Origin: Anarhynchus alexandrinus
Lineage: Eukaryota; Chordata; Aves; Charadriiformes; Charadriidae
NCBI GenBank assembly: GCA_008711295.1
Contig: VUYV01000045.1
Location: 1,440,842-1,504,841 of the forward strand
Length of the DNA: 64,000 nt
Reading direction: 5' to 3'
Each line of letters starts with the position of its first letter. Position 1 is the stretch's first letter. The notes under the pieces were generated by a model, which was given only the letters and a program-made list of their open reading frames with translations, made no database searches and was not told the origin of the DNA. Positions 36,521-49,940 of this stretch are shown in pieces. The translations under genes were made by a program, and so were the position numbers.

Positions 36521-36731
36521 CAAGTTTCATGTTCCATCTCTGCTTGGCAAATAAACTCCCTTTAAAACCAAGGAACAAGCTGGTTCCCTTAGTTTACTCA
36601 TCACTCAGCTTTAGCATGCAATTTTTTTTATGAGCAGTCAAAAATTAGTTTCCCAGAAGTTAAATTGCTTTTCCATCCCTTCCTCTGAGCTACCTTAAGG
36701 GGACACAAATGAGAAAGCATAGAAAACTGCT

Positions 36732-37060
36732 TTGAGAGGAAAAGAAAAAAGGGTTATTTTAGGCCAAATGCAAAATCAGAAAAGACCGGGCATATTGCTT
36801 GCCCGAGGCGCAGTTCTGCTCTCATGTGAGCTGTTTACATGGGTAGTAGCAGAGTGGAAGCACAGAGGGGTTATGTTTGTGCCCTGTCAGGGCAGGGCAG
36901 GGTTGCTCGGAGCTTCTAAATGCCCAGGAGATCTGAGGACATCTGCAGCCGGCACATGCTGCTGGCGCCCGCACACCAGAGACCACACCTTCTCAGGAGA
37001 CATCAGGAGTCAGTTTTCTCTAACCACACTGACCTTGCTGCTGAGGACAGTACCGACAAA
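36732..37060 (+). other. GC-richer open stretch ending at a good donor, unknown
   Basis: A 148-codon open frame (36732-37178) runs through a locally GC-rich patch. ACAAAG|GTGAGATT at about 37055-37062 is a good splice donor inside it. The upstream part has no clear acceptor and the start context is ordinary (AGAGGAAAAG region). I recognise no domain. A first or non-coding exon of a transcript is possible; so is chance. Confidence 0.13.
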
Positions 37061-37179
37061 GGTGAGATTCATGTACCTTGCAGAAGACTACAAAGCTAAG
37101 CTCTTTCTCTTGATGTGTGTGTCTCATGAACAAAAAGGTTGTGAGGGTTGGTTTTTTTTCCCATATTGGAAATTTTAAA

Positions 37180-40020
37180 ACTTGTTTTTAAGTTTGTTTA
37201 TTTTTTGCTAGGCTGTGCCTTATCCTGAGAATCAGACCACATATCTTGTTTTGAACACCATAGAAGAAATTTCTTTAGTTTACTGTATAAAGTGAAGGCT
37301 ACCTTCTCTGCCCCTAGACAACCAAATATCTTTTCAAAGCTATACATGAAAGAAGTTAAGAAAGTTGGCAAACTTTTTGGTAAAATCATCTAATATCTTC
37401 AAAAGAGCACTGTTGATTGTAGTTTCAGAAATATGTCCTTTTCAATCTCACAACAAATAGCAATGGTTAGGCTAGGAACATTGTGGGAAAGTTAGGATGT
37501 GAGCAGGAAGACCCTCCACGAACAGTGGAGATGCAGGTCCCCAGGGCAAGGTTGTTACCTGCTCTTCTCATTCCAGTCTGTCACTGTAAAGTGTGGATGT
37601 TTGCAGCCAGATCTGGGGACTTAGGATGAACTTAGTAGCCTCTAGTGCTGGATATATGACAAGTAGGTATTGGAGACATCTGATTTTGGATTCAGAAAAT
37701 TCCAGTTATGTGCCATGGATTTAAAAACATGGCCCTCGCAAAGGTGGACTCAGGTGTTCAAGTCTAACAGAGGAGTCGGTTGGCTTACTATTCAAGTGGG
37801 CTCTTGACTCTCTCAAGTCATCTCAGGATCTGTCAGTGTCAAGGTTCCCAGCCAATATAACTCATTTTCCTGATGATAGTCCTGTCCCATGAACAGCGCC
37901 ACTGTCTTCAATAACATGCTTTAGTTGAATGAGGATGTTTCATACAGATACACAGGTCTACATACATGTAATTTGTGTAAAAAACATTTATTGAATATTT
38001 GAAACAAACATTTCCATAAATCGTTTACCAGTAGTTTAAAAAGTACTGTGATTGCTAGAATTAGTGGTAGCTGATGAACTTGTGAAAGTTTTATTCTGTG
38101 CAGCATTTCAAAAAAGAGTGAAGAGCCAACATTTCCTGTGCAATAGCTTTTCTGAAAAATCTTAATATGGATCTTTCAGAGTGTGGTACTTCATATGTGA
38201 ATGGGAAATATTTATGTGAGCATGTAAAGCAAGAAAATTAAAAAGAAAAAGTTTTTATTTGTTCCCATTAAGTGTTTTGAAACAATCAGTCCCTGTTTAA
38301 AGTTTTCATTCTACCATAAAACCCATCAGTAAAGATTTGGTCAGTTCTATCAGCTGTTTAAGCTTTAATCATTGTCCTGGTAATAAATTAAGAATTCACA
38401 TCAGTTCAAATATTTAAATAGTTCTTTTTTTGTATATAGGATTTATCATGGCTACAAGAAAAAAAAAAAAAAGACACATAGTTTAAATAGGAATGATTTC
38501 CCAGAGGTTTATTTTCCTGCGATTTATGAGTCTTCTCATCCTTTGTTTTGTATACCAAGCCGTCTGGTGTTCTGCAGCTGAAGCTGGAATGCACTTTATA
38601 TGTGAATAATCTTGGCTGCTTTATGAGGTAGGGGCTGGCACTGGGATGAGTGCAATCAACTTACTATAAATGTTTTATTAATCTGCCATGAAGAATCACT
38701 TTTAACTCTAGACAAGAATGCACAATACTTTAGAGTGTGAACCTTAAGGGGTCACTTTGTACTTTGTTTAAAGGGTCACTGAGCACAAACTGAGTTCAGT
38801 ACAGGTCAAGCCATGTGTCTTCTGTAAGGCAGGCAGGGGCATGGCTGGGGAAGGGCCCTGTATTTCCAGAGGGCCTGTGCTCCCAAGTAGTGGCTGGGAG
38901 TGAATAAGCATAGCTGCCAGGTTCGTCCTCGGGGAAGATCAAGTTGTGCGCACCGTCTTTCTAGCACTGGAAGCTGGAGTAGCTCCTATTTGCTTACCAG
39001 TGGATCTCTGGAGATGTTTGAGCAATCGGAGCAGCTGCTTCCCCAGCTAGAAGGAGGGAGCCAAGGGAGATTCAAACTGTTTCTTAGGAACTTCAGCTCT
39101 GATTGCCAGAGGTGTTTGCGGATGACTAACCCACTGATAATTACTATGGACATTACTGCTTGTCTCAGTTTTAGCTGCAGATGAAAGAGAGCAATTATTT
39201 TTGCAGAATGTTTACCCTGGAGGGCCCAAATACATCTAGTTGGTGCATTATTTTTTTCATCTGACTCAGAGAAACCGAGTTTGTAATAAAGTTATTTCCA
39301 TATTTTTTAATTACCTTATCATTACTGCATAAACCCACTCTACATTTTATGTAAAAAGACTAAATTTGCAGAGCAGAACTCTAATACCTTTTTTATGATT
39401 TCAAATCAAGCAACCAAGGAAACAAAGGATGCTATTTACCTTTATAATCAGGAGGTTAATGGACGTATTAGAATCTGCTTCCCAATTAACTCCTATAGAT
39501 CTCCTGAGAGGTAAAGACAGGCTGCAATTTAGTTGTTCTGTAGAGACAGGACAAGGAGACAATCCTAGACCTGAGTACCTAAGTACACAACACTTTCAGT
39601 CACAGGACAGTGTCCTGTATACTGAATCTTGACTGAAGGTGATACTCCCAACAGACACATGTAGCTGTTCGTCCCTGACTGGTCCCTTGCTGTTGGGGAG
39701 GAAAGTCCTCCTGAAAGCTGAAAAAATGAATTAAAATATCTGCCTGGAACTCCAAAGAGTGAAAAACTGGGATTTAAAAAGGGAACTACGCTAAAGAAGT
39801 AAGAGGACTGCCTAACATTGTTGCATAAGACATATGGGGGAACTAAACCATATTGAAGTAAGAATGATTAGGGCAGTACTTTACTGATGTACCTGAGGCA
39901 ACCGACTGCCTGCAGGAACGGTGCTGGCATGTAATTTAAACCCAAGCAGGTGCAGGGTTATGATGTCTTTACACAATGAAATTAATGTTTCCAGTTGCTC
40001 CTAAACATATTTCAGCAAGA
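37180..40020. other. No gene seen
   Basis: AT-rich sequence with short poly-A/T tracts such as A15 near 38459. Open frames are short and unsupported. Confidence 0.5.
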
Positions 40021-40029
40021 CATCCCAGG

Positions 40030-41030
40030 ACCACATTTCTTTTCCATGACTGTTCAAGTCATCCAGATCGTTCTCCTCCTCTAACTCCAGCAAGCAAGAC
40101 CAGAACTTACAACGTTATTAGTCCTTATAGCCACGACTTTATACTTTGTACTGTTACATTTTTGCATCATTTTTTTCCTCTAGCTGCCAAGGTCAACCAA
40201 CTCTTCCAATATCAGATGTAGTGCAATGTGTTGATTATGCTTCATATTCCCTTTTCTAGACTAAGCTACACCTATAGGTAGTAGCTTCAGTTTGGTCTTT
40301 TTTGCTGTCATTCACCAAGATGCTCTAGAGTTAAGTGACCTGCCTGTGTCTTTGTTGATAGATTTAAAGACAACTTTTTGCTTCTGGGCTAAGGTCCATG
40401 TGCTTCCCCTCAGCCCTTTAATTGTCCCTTTCTGGGCTTAGAATTTCCCCTTTCCTCAGTTCTTTCATATTTCTCATTGTCACTAATTGCCCCCTAGACA
40501 TCATGGTGGTAAATACTGCAATCTTCCTAGAGGAGATATTTGTAGATAAAACCAAATATATAAGTTTTAAAATGTGTGACCTAAGAAGAAAAGTCAAAAA
40601 ACACGGTTAGTCCAGGAGCATAATAGTTTTCTAATATCCAAAAGGCTGTTATAAAGAAAACAGCTATTTACGTATAATGATGGGAGGACTGTAAATAACA
40701 GGCTTTGCAGAAATAAGGGGTTTAGACTTGAGATTAGGAGTCTTTCTAAGTCACTAACTATAAACAATGTTTTAAGGTCACCTTCGGATAATTATGGTCA
40801 CATAGTTCCATGCCCTGTTGGATAGATGCTATTAAAAAATTTTGACTAATACTTTGAGGTAGAAGTTATTTAGTTAACTTAATTTCTAGAGCTCTGTTCT
40901 GCTTGTATCTCACATGTAATTACACTAATTTCTTATTACTCAACCCTACAAGCCAATCTTCTCTTCTCTATTGTAATTTCTTTATGGAAAACTCAGGCAA
41001 AATAATTATTCATTTAAGTTGGATCATAAC
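40030..41030 (-). mobile_element. Ancient CR1-type LINE fragments
   Basis: Two patches match inverted old CR1 sequence. The first is TTTCTTTTCCATGACTGTTC, AAGTCATCCAGATCGTTCTC and CTCCTCTAACTCC (about 40034-40087), with CTGCCAAGGTCAACC at about 40184; it resembles the segment next to the reverse-transcriptase box. The second, TTTATGGAAAACTCAGGCAA AATAATTATTC around 40981-41010, resembles the linker motif that reads as 'AKDEEKAE' in younger copies. The 700 bases between them are not clearly alignable. They may be parts of one element or of two. Confidence 0.35.
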
Positions 41031-41099
41031 TTGAACTTCTCTACAGAGGCTTTTTGTCCTTCAGAAATCAGTTATATGGAAAAATGTTAGCTCTGCTAT

Positions 41100-44000
41100 G
41101 GACTTAGATATACCTAACAGGTTACAGCTGGAGAAAGCTGGAACTGTTCCTAAATCCCAAATAATTCCTAAATTTCCATTGCCCACTATTTATGGGATAT
41201 TAATGGCATTAAAACCTTTTTTGTTTAGTATAAAATCTGGCATCTTCTTCTAACAGTGATGATCCTCAGTGGCAAAATGTATTACTGTTTTGTTAAGGTT
41301 TGAAAGATTTATTATCCAACAAGGCTGCTGCTTTGTGTCTGGAGTTAGAATCGGGATTGGTTCTCATCTTGTTCTTGTCATTCCCACTTAGGCCAGAATT
41401 TGACAAAGATTTCAGCTGCACTGCCAACCTATCCAGACCTGCCACCTTCTCTATCACTCATTTTCATCCACCTCTGGGGGAGAAAAAAGGAAAAGGAGGA
41501 GATCATCATTTCTGAAGATATTTGTTTTCTTGAAATGCTTCTTAACAAGTACACTGCCTATCAATCATTCAGTCCTGCCTGTGGTCTACAGCTCTTTGTA
41601 CCTAATTGCTAATTTGCAGCTTAAAATATGGTGGAATAGTAAGTAGATTTGTTTTTTTAACAGTTCTGCCTTTTACAAATGTCAAATTTTACAAAACTGA
41701 AATAAAGTGTTTTAAAGCAAAAAAAAAACCCCTTAATAATCTTGTTACCCAGTGGACTTTCCAGTTTCTTTTCTGTTTAAATAAACCTGTGTGTCTTACT
41801 CCAAAGAAATATGTATATGTAAAATGTGTGTGCATATGTATATATGACAGAGTGGATACCGGTAATTTGTTGGAAATTTCAAATCTTTCTTTTAGTTGAC
41901 ATACAGACAATTACTGTGGCCAATAACAAGGTTCTGGTAACCACAGTTTCAAACCTCAGTTTTCCCCCTGGTCTTTCATCTAGCTCTCTTGCTTTTCATC
42001 AGGCTCAATTTTTAGATTATAATTACTGCCATACATCTACTGCTTTGTTATTTTGAACAAGTAGGAAGAACTGTGTGCGAACAAGAGATGGCAGGGAGTA
42101 GAGATGGTTGTTGTGTATATTCAGTTGGTCATGACTGAGAGGAAGATAATGGCTTGATACTAATTTTGAGGGTTCCCTATTCATTGTTTCTGTTTTTAAT
42201 AAACTCAGCGAATTCATAGTAGAAGGTGTATATGCTCAGTTCAGCCTCCCTCCCATCTGTGCCATAATCTTACTGATGATATTTATAACACAACTTATTT
42301 TACATATATATCTATTTTCTAATGGGAGTCCAACAAGAGAGATTATCTTGCTTGACAACCCACCTGTAGATACTGTGACTCATTTATTAAGGTAATGCAC
42401 TTTATAAATATCCTAAACTCATATGTACATTAAAATCTAAAATAACTGAAAGTAACATCTGAAGACATGTCAAAAGCAGCATCCAGTAAAACGCGGGAAA
42501 ACCAAGTACTGCATCAGCAGTAACATCCTTTCCTATCCACTGCTTGATGTTCCCTGGCATTTAGCATAAGTGGAAAAGGAAAGCAAGCATGCAGTTCCTC
42601 ATCCTTCTGAATTACAATAGTGTTTCTTCAGGAGACTTACATTTTTGGTAGCAACTAGATAGCGGAAAATAAGAGAGCATTTCTTCCACAAGAACATAAG
42701 AGAAACAGTCTAGAAAATACCAGCATTTCAGACTAATAAAACTCAAGCAGAAGGGAGCTAGAGGCAAGAAAATAACAAATGAGAAAGTCTTCTTCCCTCC
42801 TAAACTGTAGCTGGAAGTGGAGTTTGTGGTTAGAAGAACAGTTTGTTAACAAGTAATTTCAGAAACTGATGTTCCAAGTGACACTGACATGATTGTCATT
42901 TTGTGTGCAGTGACATCCTAATTTAGTGTTCTGTACATTTTTGCTTTGTTCTTTCTCACTGAAGAAGACTATGACAGCTCTGATGTTCTGGAGGCAGCTC
43001 CTGGTGTTATATTTCCTGAGCTTTTTAACTGGAGCAAGCCCTGAAGTGTCCTCTCCTTTCCAGAGAATGCCACGACCAATGGGCTGAAGATTTGTACTTT
43101 ATGAACAGATTAAAAGATTTTAGCTAAAAGAAAAGGTGCAGAGCAACCCCTTGCCCCAGGATACCCTGTGGTTACAACATTCCTGAGGAAGTCGGAGCTA
43201 CAACTTTTAGTCCTTCCTAGGAGATGGGATGAGGTAGACCTCCACTGTCATAAAGCAGGAAGGACAGCCCTGCCCCATGAGGTTTCACCTGGTCCAGTGT
43301 GCTGCAAGAGTCCCAGCGTGGCTACCACCGCAGATGGAAGGCAATTGGTGGCAATTCCTTATTAAGTAGGGCCTGCCCAGTGCTCAAATTGACAGTGCCT
43401 TGAGTGTGTGCAAAAAGCTGAGTGTAGAGATTCAAATAACAGGTGAGGACTTAAGTGTTTCCAATATTAACCAGAAGGATGCAGCTTTTGGAAGCACAGG
43501 CTTAAGCACCCAGACGCTGACTAGGATTTAATTTAACAATCATAAATGCTAAAACCTGACCTTTTAGTATAGTCTCTGTGGAAGTTTTCTGCCACTTGCC
43601 TCCTACATACCAGTTAGCAAACATTTCCTATCTTAAACATTTCTTAAAAAGTGTGTTGGGTATTATGTCAGGTAACCTGAGCAGATCAAACTAAAAGTGC
43701 TTTGAAGTGTTCTTGTTGTTCAAATTTATTGGTGTCAGTGTGACAATAACATCCTGTTATGTCAGGGTTGAATTTGGACCTAAGTCTTATCAGCTAAAAT
43801 TGTTATGAAAACAGAACAAACTTAAAGTTTCTGATAGCAAAAATAGCAGGATTTTTGCAAATGAACTTGTTGTGGCTGAAACCAGGGCAGAACTGGACAA
43901 AGTCTATTTTTATCTTTCTTCCATTTTTTATTTTTTTACAGATAGGTGTTTTGCAAAATTCTGTTCTGAGGAAAAGAAAAAAAATCTGTTCTATTGACTC

Positions 44001-47000
44001 AGTAACTTTAAATGTCACCCAAATGTCACTTTTAAAGTAGATGAGAACATTTTCCCAAATGAAATGAGTGACTCTAATGATATAAATCCCTTTGAAAATA
44101 TAAATGAGTGTCTTCACTTAGAATTCAATAACAAGGACAGTGAAACAAAATAAATGTGTTTAAACCTATTTTGTGATGAAAAGAACACATATTGGCATAT
44201 GGAAAGGTAAAGTGTTAGCATTCTTTCTTCAGGGACCTTTGGGTTTTTATCTTAATTGTCACTCAGGTTGATATACCGGGTGTCTATCACTACAAATCGA
44301 GCTCTGTGATAAAGAATTGTTTGTGAAGGAAACATTTGGTTGTTTTTCTCTATAAAATTTGATGAAAATAAAGCCAGTGACAAACGATTGCTTATTCAGG
44401 AAAGCAAAAATCAGTCTTTTATGAGGAATAAATAGGAAAGGTAAACTACCCCTATTAGCTAAGAAATAGGATAAGAAATCCTAGAAAGCAAAGGGTGTAG
44501 TGTCTACAAACAGCAAACATAGGAAAGTACATAAATAAGTATTAATAATATATGTTGGCTGGCACATTCCAAATTCTGTAATTAGGTGAGGTTAAGAACA
44601 CAGCATTGTGAGTGCCAGAGAAAGGACCATTTTCAATGCTTTGAGAAAATATTTGGGCAGATCAGAGTTGGAATAAAAATATAATGAAAACTTATATGCT
44701 GTCACCAGAGCTAGTGTGGCTTTTAATTCTAATATTGTATTTTAATTTGAGTCATACCACAAAGAAGTAAAACATGTAAAATTAACAGTGAAAACAGGAA
44801 GCAGTACAGTATAATGATGCTGAACAAGACACCATATATTATGAAGTATTTGTTATATTTTCCTGCTCTCCTGGAAGCATGTGCTCAAAATAATTTAATC
44901 TGAAGGCAGCAGGCCAAAGTAGGATGAGGAAAGCTTGACTAGAGGTTGAAAAGCTCCTTTCCTGACACTATTCAATGTGCTGAACTCTTTTATCAGTCTG
45001 CACTGAAACCAAACAAAGCCCTTCGCACTGTGTTCCTAAAAGCCGACTGTGTCAAAATGTCTCTCTCCACATCAAAACATGCACTTTTGGCGAAGTGCAC
45101 ACCACGTATTTCCTTGTGGGTAGAAAGCTCTGCGCTGCAGGAAAGCCAGCTTCCAGTCCTTGCTCACTCTGCCCCAAAGTGCCAGTTGTCATCTCGGGCT
45201 CTTCTGAGCCAGGGAGGGCAGGAGGCTAAACCCGTTTCTCACATGCTCACACAGAAGTAGGAAGATCATATTAAGTGACTGCCTGAGAAAACATGTTTCA
45301 CCAAACCTAATGCAGCGTACTTTGGAAGGATGGCCCCCACCACCCTCAGCCCCATGTCCATGCTGGCACTCTTGGTGTAAGCTATTAGCTTGTTTCTGAA
45401 AGAACAGCTCTGTGCTGAAGGTCTCCAATGGGGCTTTAAGGCAAATACACATTTTTGTCAGCCTTTCTTCTACGAAGAAAGAAAAAAAAAGTCCTGTGAT
45501 TCTTTTTCATGGCAGGCCATCAGAATTGGTTTATTTTGTATCCACACAAATATCAGGTAAATAAAACACCAGAACTGGTTTTCACCACAGAAATGTCACT
45601 GCCTTAAGCCCATAGAGCACCAGCTGAGAAAATTCCTACCCTCCCCAGGTGCTTGGAACCATTATGATTATATAGGAATATTTTAAATGACTGAAAATGT
45701 CCATCAGTGACACCATGGACTCAAGTAGTGTATAAAGGCAGCACTCTCCAGTCTCTAGATTCACCAGAGGATCTTGGGTCAGGTTTATTTCAGTGATTAT
45801 TCATCTTGTTTTATTTGGATTATTTGTTACCTGCAAGGGAGAGAGGACACTAAACTGGTTCTTTTCAAATGGCCTTCCCTCCAATACTGGACAGACAAAG
45901 TTTGCCTTTAGCAAAACATATAATTAGATTCTAGCTTTTGGATTATAAATATGACTACAGAGCCAGGAAAACTAAAGATACAATCCTAAATTATGTTTGG
46001 CATCACCTTGCCTCCTTAATAGTTCTAGTAATTCTTCCCTAGCTTCCCCTTTTCTCTCTAAAAGCTAGATCAAGCACGCAGAGTCCTGCTTTCCGTATCC
46101 ACAGCCATGGGTACTTCTTTTAAGTCCAAGACTCCAAAAGACAGCAGTCTGGCATATTCCCTTCCTCTATTGCAAGTAGAAATGTCAAGGCTTATCAATT
46201 CAAGCAGGCTATATCCTCTAATATTTGCTGCTCTGTCTTTCCTCTCTAATCTCAGTTTCCTTCAGGAGGCGCTTTGCCCTGCTGTTCTTCCCCTCTTCCT
46301 CCTACGCATACTCCTCTGGCAGCATAATAACCATTTTAAATTTCCTTTCCTCTCTTTGCAAGTTTCACGCAGAAAATCTACCCAGTGGTATTCTTCCTCC
46401 CCACCACATACAGCAGAAAATGTGACTGACTGACTGTGATAGAGGCCGCCTCTCGTTTTTGGATTTCAACGTTTGCTCTCTTTTCCTCCTTTCTCTATTT
46501 TTAGTGGGTTAAGCCCTCTGGTCTTCACGGGGTGTATAGCAAAACTCAGTTATTTTGTCAAGATAGAGTGGGAAGTAACAAGTTGATCACCTGACTTGGA
46601 AGACTTTTATGTGAAGATTTTTAATATAAACAATAGTTTCATGGAAGTGCTCTACGCAATTTGAAAAATACAGAGATGAAGTATAGGTAAACAGGCTCTA
46701 TCCCTGAACACTAACACACTGGAATCTTCTGAAAAGATTATTCAGGTGCTGACGAATAGCATTCAGCCAATTTTCCGCTTAAGAAAAAAATGACCTTTTA
46801 CAAGTAAATGTAGATACTCAAATATTTCTGGCTTCATCAAAGTGTCTGTTTCTAGGAAAAATAGTTATAATACAAAACATTATTCTCAAGTCTAAATTAA
46901 AGATAAGTCACCTCACATGGGCTTTGCTTAATGTATTACCAATAAAATGATGAGATTTTAAATTTTTTTAAAAAAATCTAATCTAAAATGTGTGTACAGT

Positions 47001-47955
47001 CACACTTTAAGCATAGAATAGCTATTCTTATGGGCCTGAGATCTATAAAGGAAACTGTACGTGTGTACCTTTGAAGGTACACTTTTTAAATTTTTTAAAT
47101 GCCCTATATAAATTCCAAAAATACGTGCAAGAGACATGCAAGGCACCAAATGCAGCAGTTGATATCATGTGGAGCAGTTTTCAAACCCCTAAGAGGAAGA
47201 TATATTTCAAATCCTCATTGAGTGTATTATTCATAGTGTATAGTAGTAAACACATTGCATTCCTGTCAGAACTAATGAAATCTACACATTTTTTTCCTGA
47301 TAAAAAAAAATACAGCCTGTAATTCTGAAGCTTGGCTCATTACAGCCCTTGAACTTCCACTCTTCACAGAATGACATAAAATATCAGGCAGTGCTGTTGT
47401 AGAATATAAGGTTGCTATATCATTCAATTATTGTCTTGTAAATCAACAGTCTAGGACAGGCAATGTCTGTTGGATTCTGCCAGCTGGAAAAACAGCAAAC
47501 ATTTTTATTGCCAAAGAAGTTTTGCAGTCACAAACAACATGAGATTGACTTTTTAACCTGGCCTTTGTAATATAACCGGCTGGTATCATTAAACCCTGGC
47601 CCTTATAACAGCAATCTTCTAACAGTAAGTTGGGCAACAATGAAAATGTCTAGACAACCTAAAATATTGTCATGCTATACTGTAAAAACCCTTTGGTTTT
47701 TAAATTTTACACTATTGCTGTAATCAAATTAATAGAAATTTTTAAGAAATACTTGACTACTTAACACGATTTAATAAAGACAGCCATTAATTACTTTCTT
47801 TACAATGCTGACATCTCATGAAATATCTGGAATTTTTTAAATTTTTCCTGATACGAGGTATTGATTCTTAGATATTATTAATTACGCTGGTTCCATTGAA
47901 ATCACAAGCAGCTCATTAAAACTCAAGGTGTTGTATATTGACAAGTAACAATTTT
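41100..47955. other. No gene seen
   Basis: AT-rich DNA. It holds a T/A hairpin-like run near 46960-46977, a 9-bp inverted repeat at 47063-47082 and a GC-richer patch at 43130-43380 that I cannot assign. A 108-codon frame at 46107-46433 begins in a good Kozak context (CAGCCATGGG) but is pyrimidine-rich and has no recognised domain. Confidence 0.45.
47063..47082. repeat. Perfect 9-bp inverted repeat
   Basis: GTGTACCTT-TG-AAGGTACAC, a nearly perfect 20-bp palindrome with a 2-base centre. Function unknown; a repeat of this size may occur by chance in 64 kb. Confidence 0.75.
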
Positions 47956-48384
47956 GCAGTGGAATCACAGAATCATAGAATGATCCAGGTTGGAAGAGAC
48001 CTCTAGGATCACCAAGCCCAACCATAAACCTGGCACTACCAAAACCATCACTAAACCACGTCCCTAAGCACCACGTCTACACACCTTTTAAATACCTCCA
48101 GGGATGGTGACTCCACCACTTCCCTGGGCAGCCTGTTCTAATGCTTAACAACCCTTTCTATGAATAAATTTTTCATAATATCCAATGTAAACCTACCCTG
48201 GGGCAACTTGAGGCTCTTTCCTCTTATCCTATCGCTTGTTATTAGCGTGAAGAGACCAACACCCACCTCGCTACAACGCCCTTTCAGTTAGTTGTAGAGA
48301 GCGATAAGGTGTGCCCTGAGCTTCCTTTTTTCCAGACTAAACAACCCCAGTTCCGTCTGCCACTAGACTTGTTGTCTAGACCCC

Positions 48385-48741
48385 TCACCAGCTTAGCTGC
48401 CCTTCTTTGGACATGCTACAGCACCTGAATGTCTTTCTTGTAGTGGGGTCCCAAAACTGAACACAGTATTCGAGGTGGGGTCTCACCAGTGCCAAGTACA
48501 GAGGAACAATCACTTCCCTAGTCCTACTGGTCACACTATTGCTGATACAAGCCAGGATGCTGTTGGCCTTCTTGGCCACCTGGGCACACTGCTGGCTCAT
48601 ATTCAGCTGGCTGTTGACCAGCACCCCCAGGTCCTTCTCCACCAGGGAGCTTTCCAGCCGCTCTTCCCCAAGCCTGTAGCGTTGCATGCGGTTGTTGTGA
48701 CCCAAGCGCAGGACCCAGCACTTGGCCTTGTTGAACCTCAT
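48385..48741 (-). pseudogene. CR1 ORF2, C-terminal piece
   Basis: The frame contains the conserved C-terminal part of the CR1 reverse transcriptase: [54 protein letters not shown] and [12 protein letters not shown]. After that the frame leaves the family's usual sequence and stops. Upstream of RFNKAKC the link to the active-site region is shortened by roughly 100 bases relative to the family, as I recall it. Confidence 0.85.
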
Positions 48742-48749
48742 ACAAGCGG

Positions 48750-49940
48750 CCTTGGCCCATCAATCCAGCCCATCAAGATTCCTCTATAGAGGCCATCCTA
48801 ACCTCAAGCAGAGCAACACTTCCGCCCAGCTTGGTGTTGTCCGCCAACTTACTGAGGGTGCACTTGATACTCTTGTTCACATCATTCGTAAAGATATTAA
48901 AGAGAACAGGTCTCCATACCGAGCTCTGGGGAATACCACTTGTGACTGGCCGTCAACTGGATTTAACTCCGTTCACCTCCACTTCCGCTATCTGGGCCTG
49001 GCCATCCAACCAGTTTTGTACGCAGCAAAGAGAATCTGCTGTTCATAAACCAATGCTGACTGGGCCTGACTGCCTGGTTGTCCTTCATGTGCTGCATAAT
49101 GGCACTCAAGGTGATCTGCTCCATAACAATCCCTGGCACCAAGGTCAGACTGACAGGCGTGTAGTTCCCTGGATCCTCCTTTCCACCCTTCTTATAGATG
49201 GGCGTCACAACTGCTAATTTCCAGTCATCTGGGACCTCCCAGGTTAGCCAGGACTGCTGATAAATGATGGAAAGTGGCTTGGTGAGCACTTCCACCAGGT
49301 CCCTCAGTACCCTTGGGTGGATCCTACCCAGCCCCATAGACTTGTGTGCATCTAAGCGGTGTAGCAGGTCGCTAACCATTTCCCCTTGGATTGTGGGGGC
49401 TTCATTCTGCTCCCTTTCACTGTCTTCTAGTTTAGGGGGCTGGGTACCCCAAGAACAACCATTTTTACTATTAAAGACTNAAGAGCAACCATTTTTACTA
49501 TTAAAGACTGAGGCAGAGAAGGCATGAAGTCCCTCAGCCTTTTCCTCATCCTTTGTCAATGTGTTTCCCCCCTGCATCCAATACTGAATGGAGAGTCTCT
49601 TTAGCACTCTTTTTCTTGCTAATGTGTTTACAGGAGTAGCCAGATTAAGTTCTAGTTGGGCTTTCACCCTACTAATTTTCTCCCTGCATAACGTCACGAC
49701 ATCCTTGTAGTCCTCCTGAGCTGCCTGCCCCTTCCTCCAAAGTTCATAAACTCTCTTTTTCTTTTTTCTTTTTCCCCTGAGTTCCAGCCAAAGCTCTCTT
49801 TGTTCAGCCAGCCTGGTCTTCTTCCTCGCCAGCTTGTCTTTCGGCACATGGGAACAGCCTGCTCCTGCGCCTTTAAGATTCTCTTCTTGAAGAATGTCCA
49901 GCTTTCTTGGACTCCTGTGCCCTTCAGGACTGCTTCCCAA
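48750..49940 (-). pseudogene. CR1 ORF2, linker and defective reverse-transcriptase piece
   Basis: On the minus strand from 49940 this shows the linker (LWRKGQAAQEDYKD, NTLTKDEEKAEGLHAF) and the RT start (LLHRLDAHKSMGLGRIHPRV, LSIIYQQSWLTWEVPDDW, KKGGKEDPGNYTPVSLT). After RPSQHWFMNSRFSLL it jumps, near 49025, to a GNWLDG-like segment in another frame. About 190-200 bases are lost, including the motif A aspartate segment (FSKAFD in the family). Further on, the FADD catalytic box reads LADN (48847-48836). The enzyme is therefore doubly inactivated. The frame also crosses the suspicious N at 49480. Confidence 0.85.
49451..49509. repeat. 29-bp direct repeat flanking an N (probable assembly join)
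   Basis: A 29-base segment (AAGAACAACCATTTTTACTA and nine more bases, 49451-49479) is repeated at 49481-49509 with one difference, separated only by an N at 49480. In the protein frame it duplicates VFNSKNGCS. Together with the same pattern at 12.3 kb it suggests unmerged contig overlaps rather than a natural duplication. Confidence 0.7.

Noticed and set aside
43803..44117. 104-codon minus-strand frame
   Set aside because: Lysine, isoleucine and phenylalanine-rich from AT composition, with no domain and overlapping an open frame on the other strand.
48475..49527. Plus-strand open frames across the 48-50 kb region
   Set aside because: They are the antisense of the CR1 ORF2 on the minus strand and match no family of their own.
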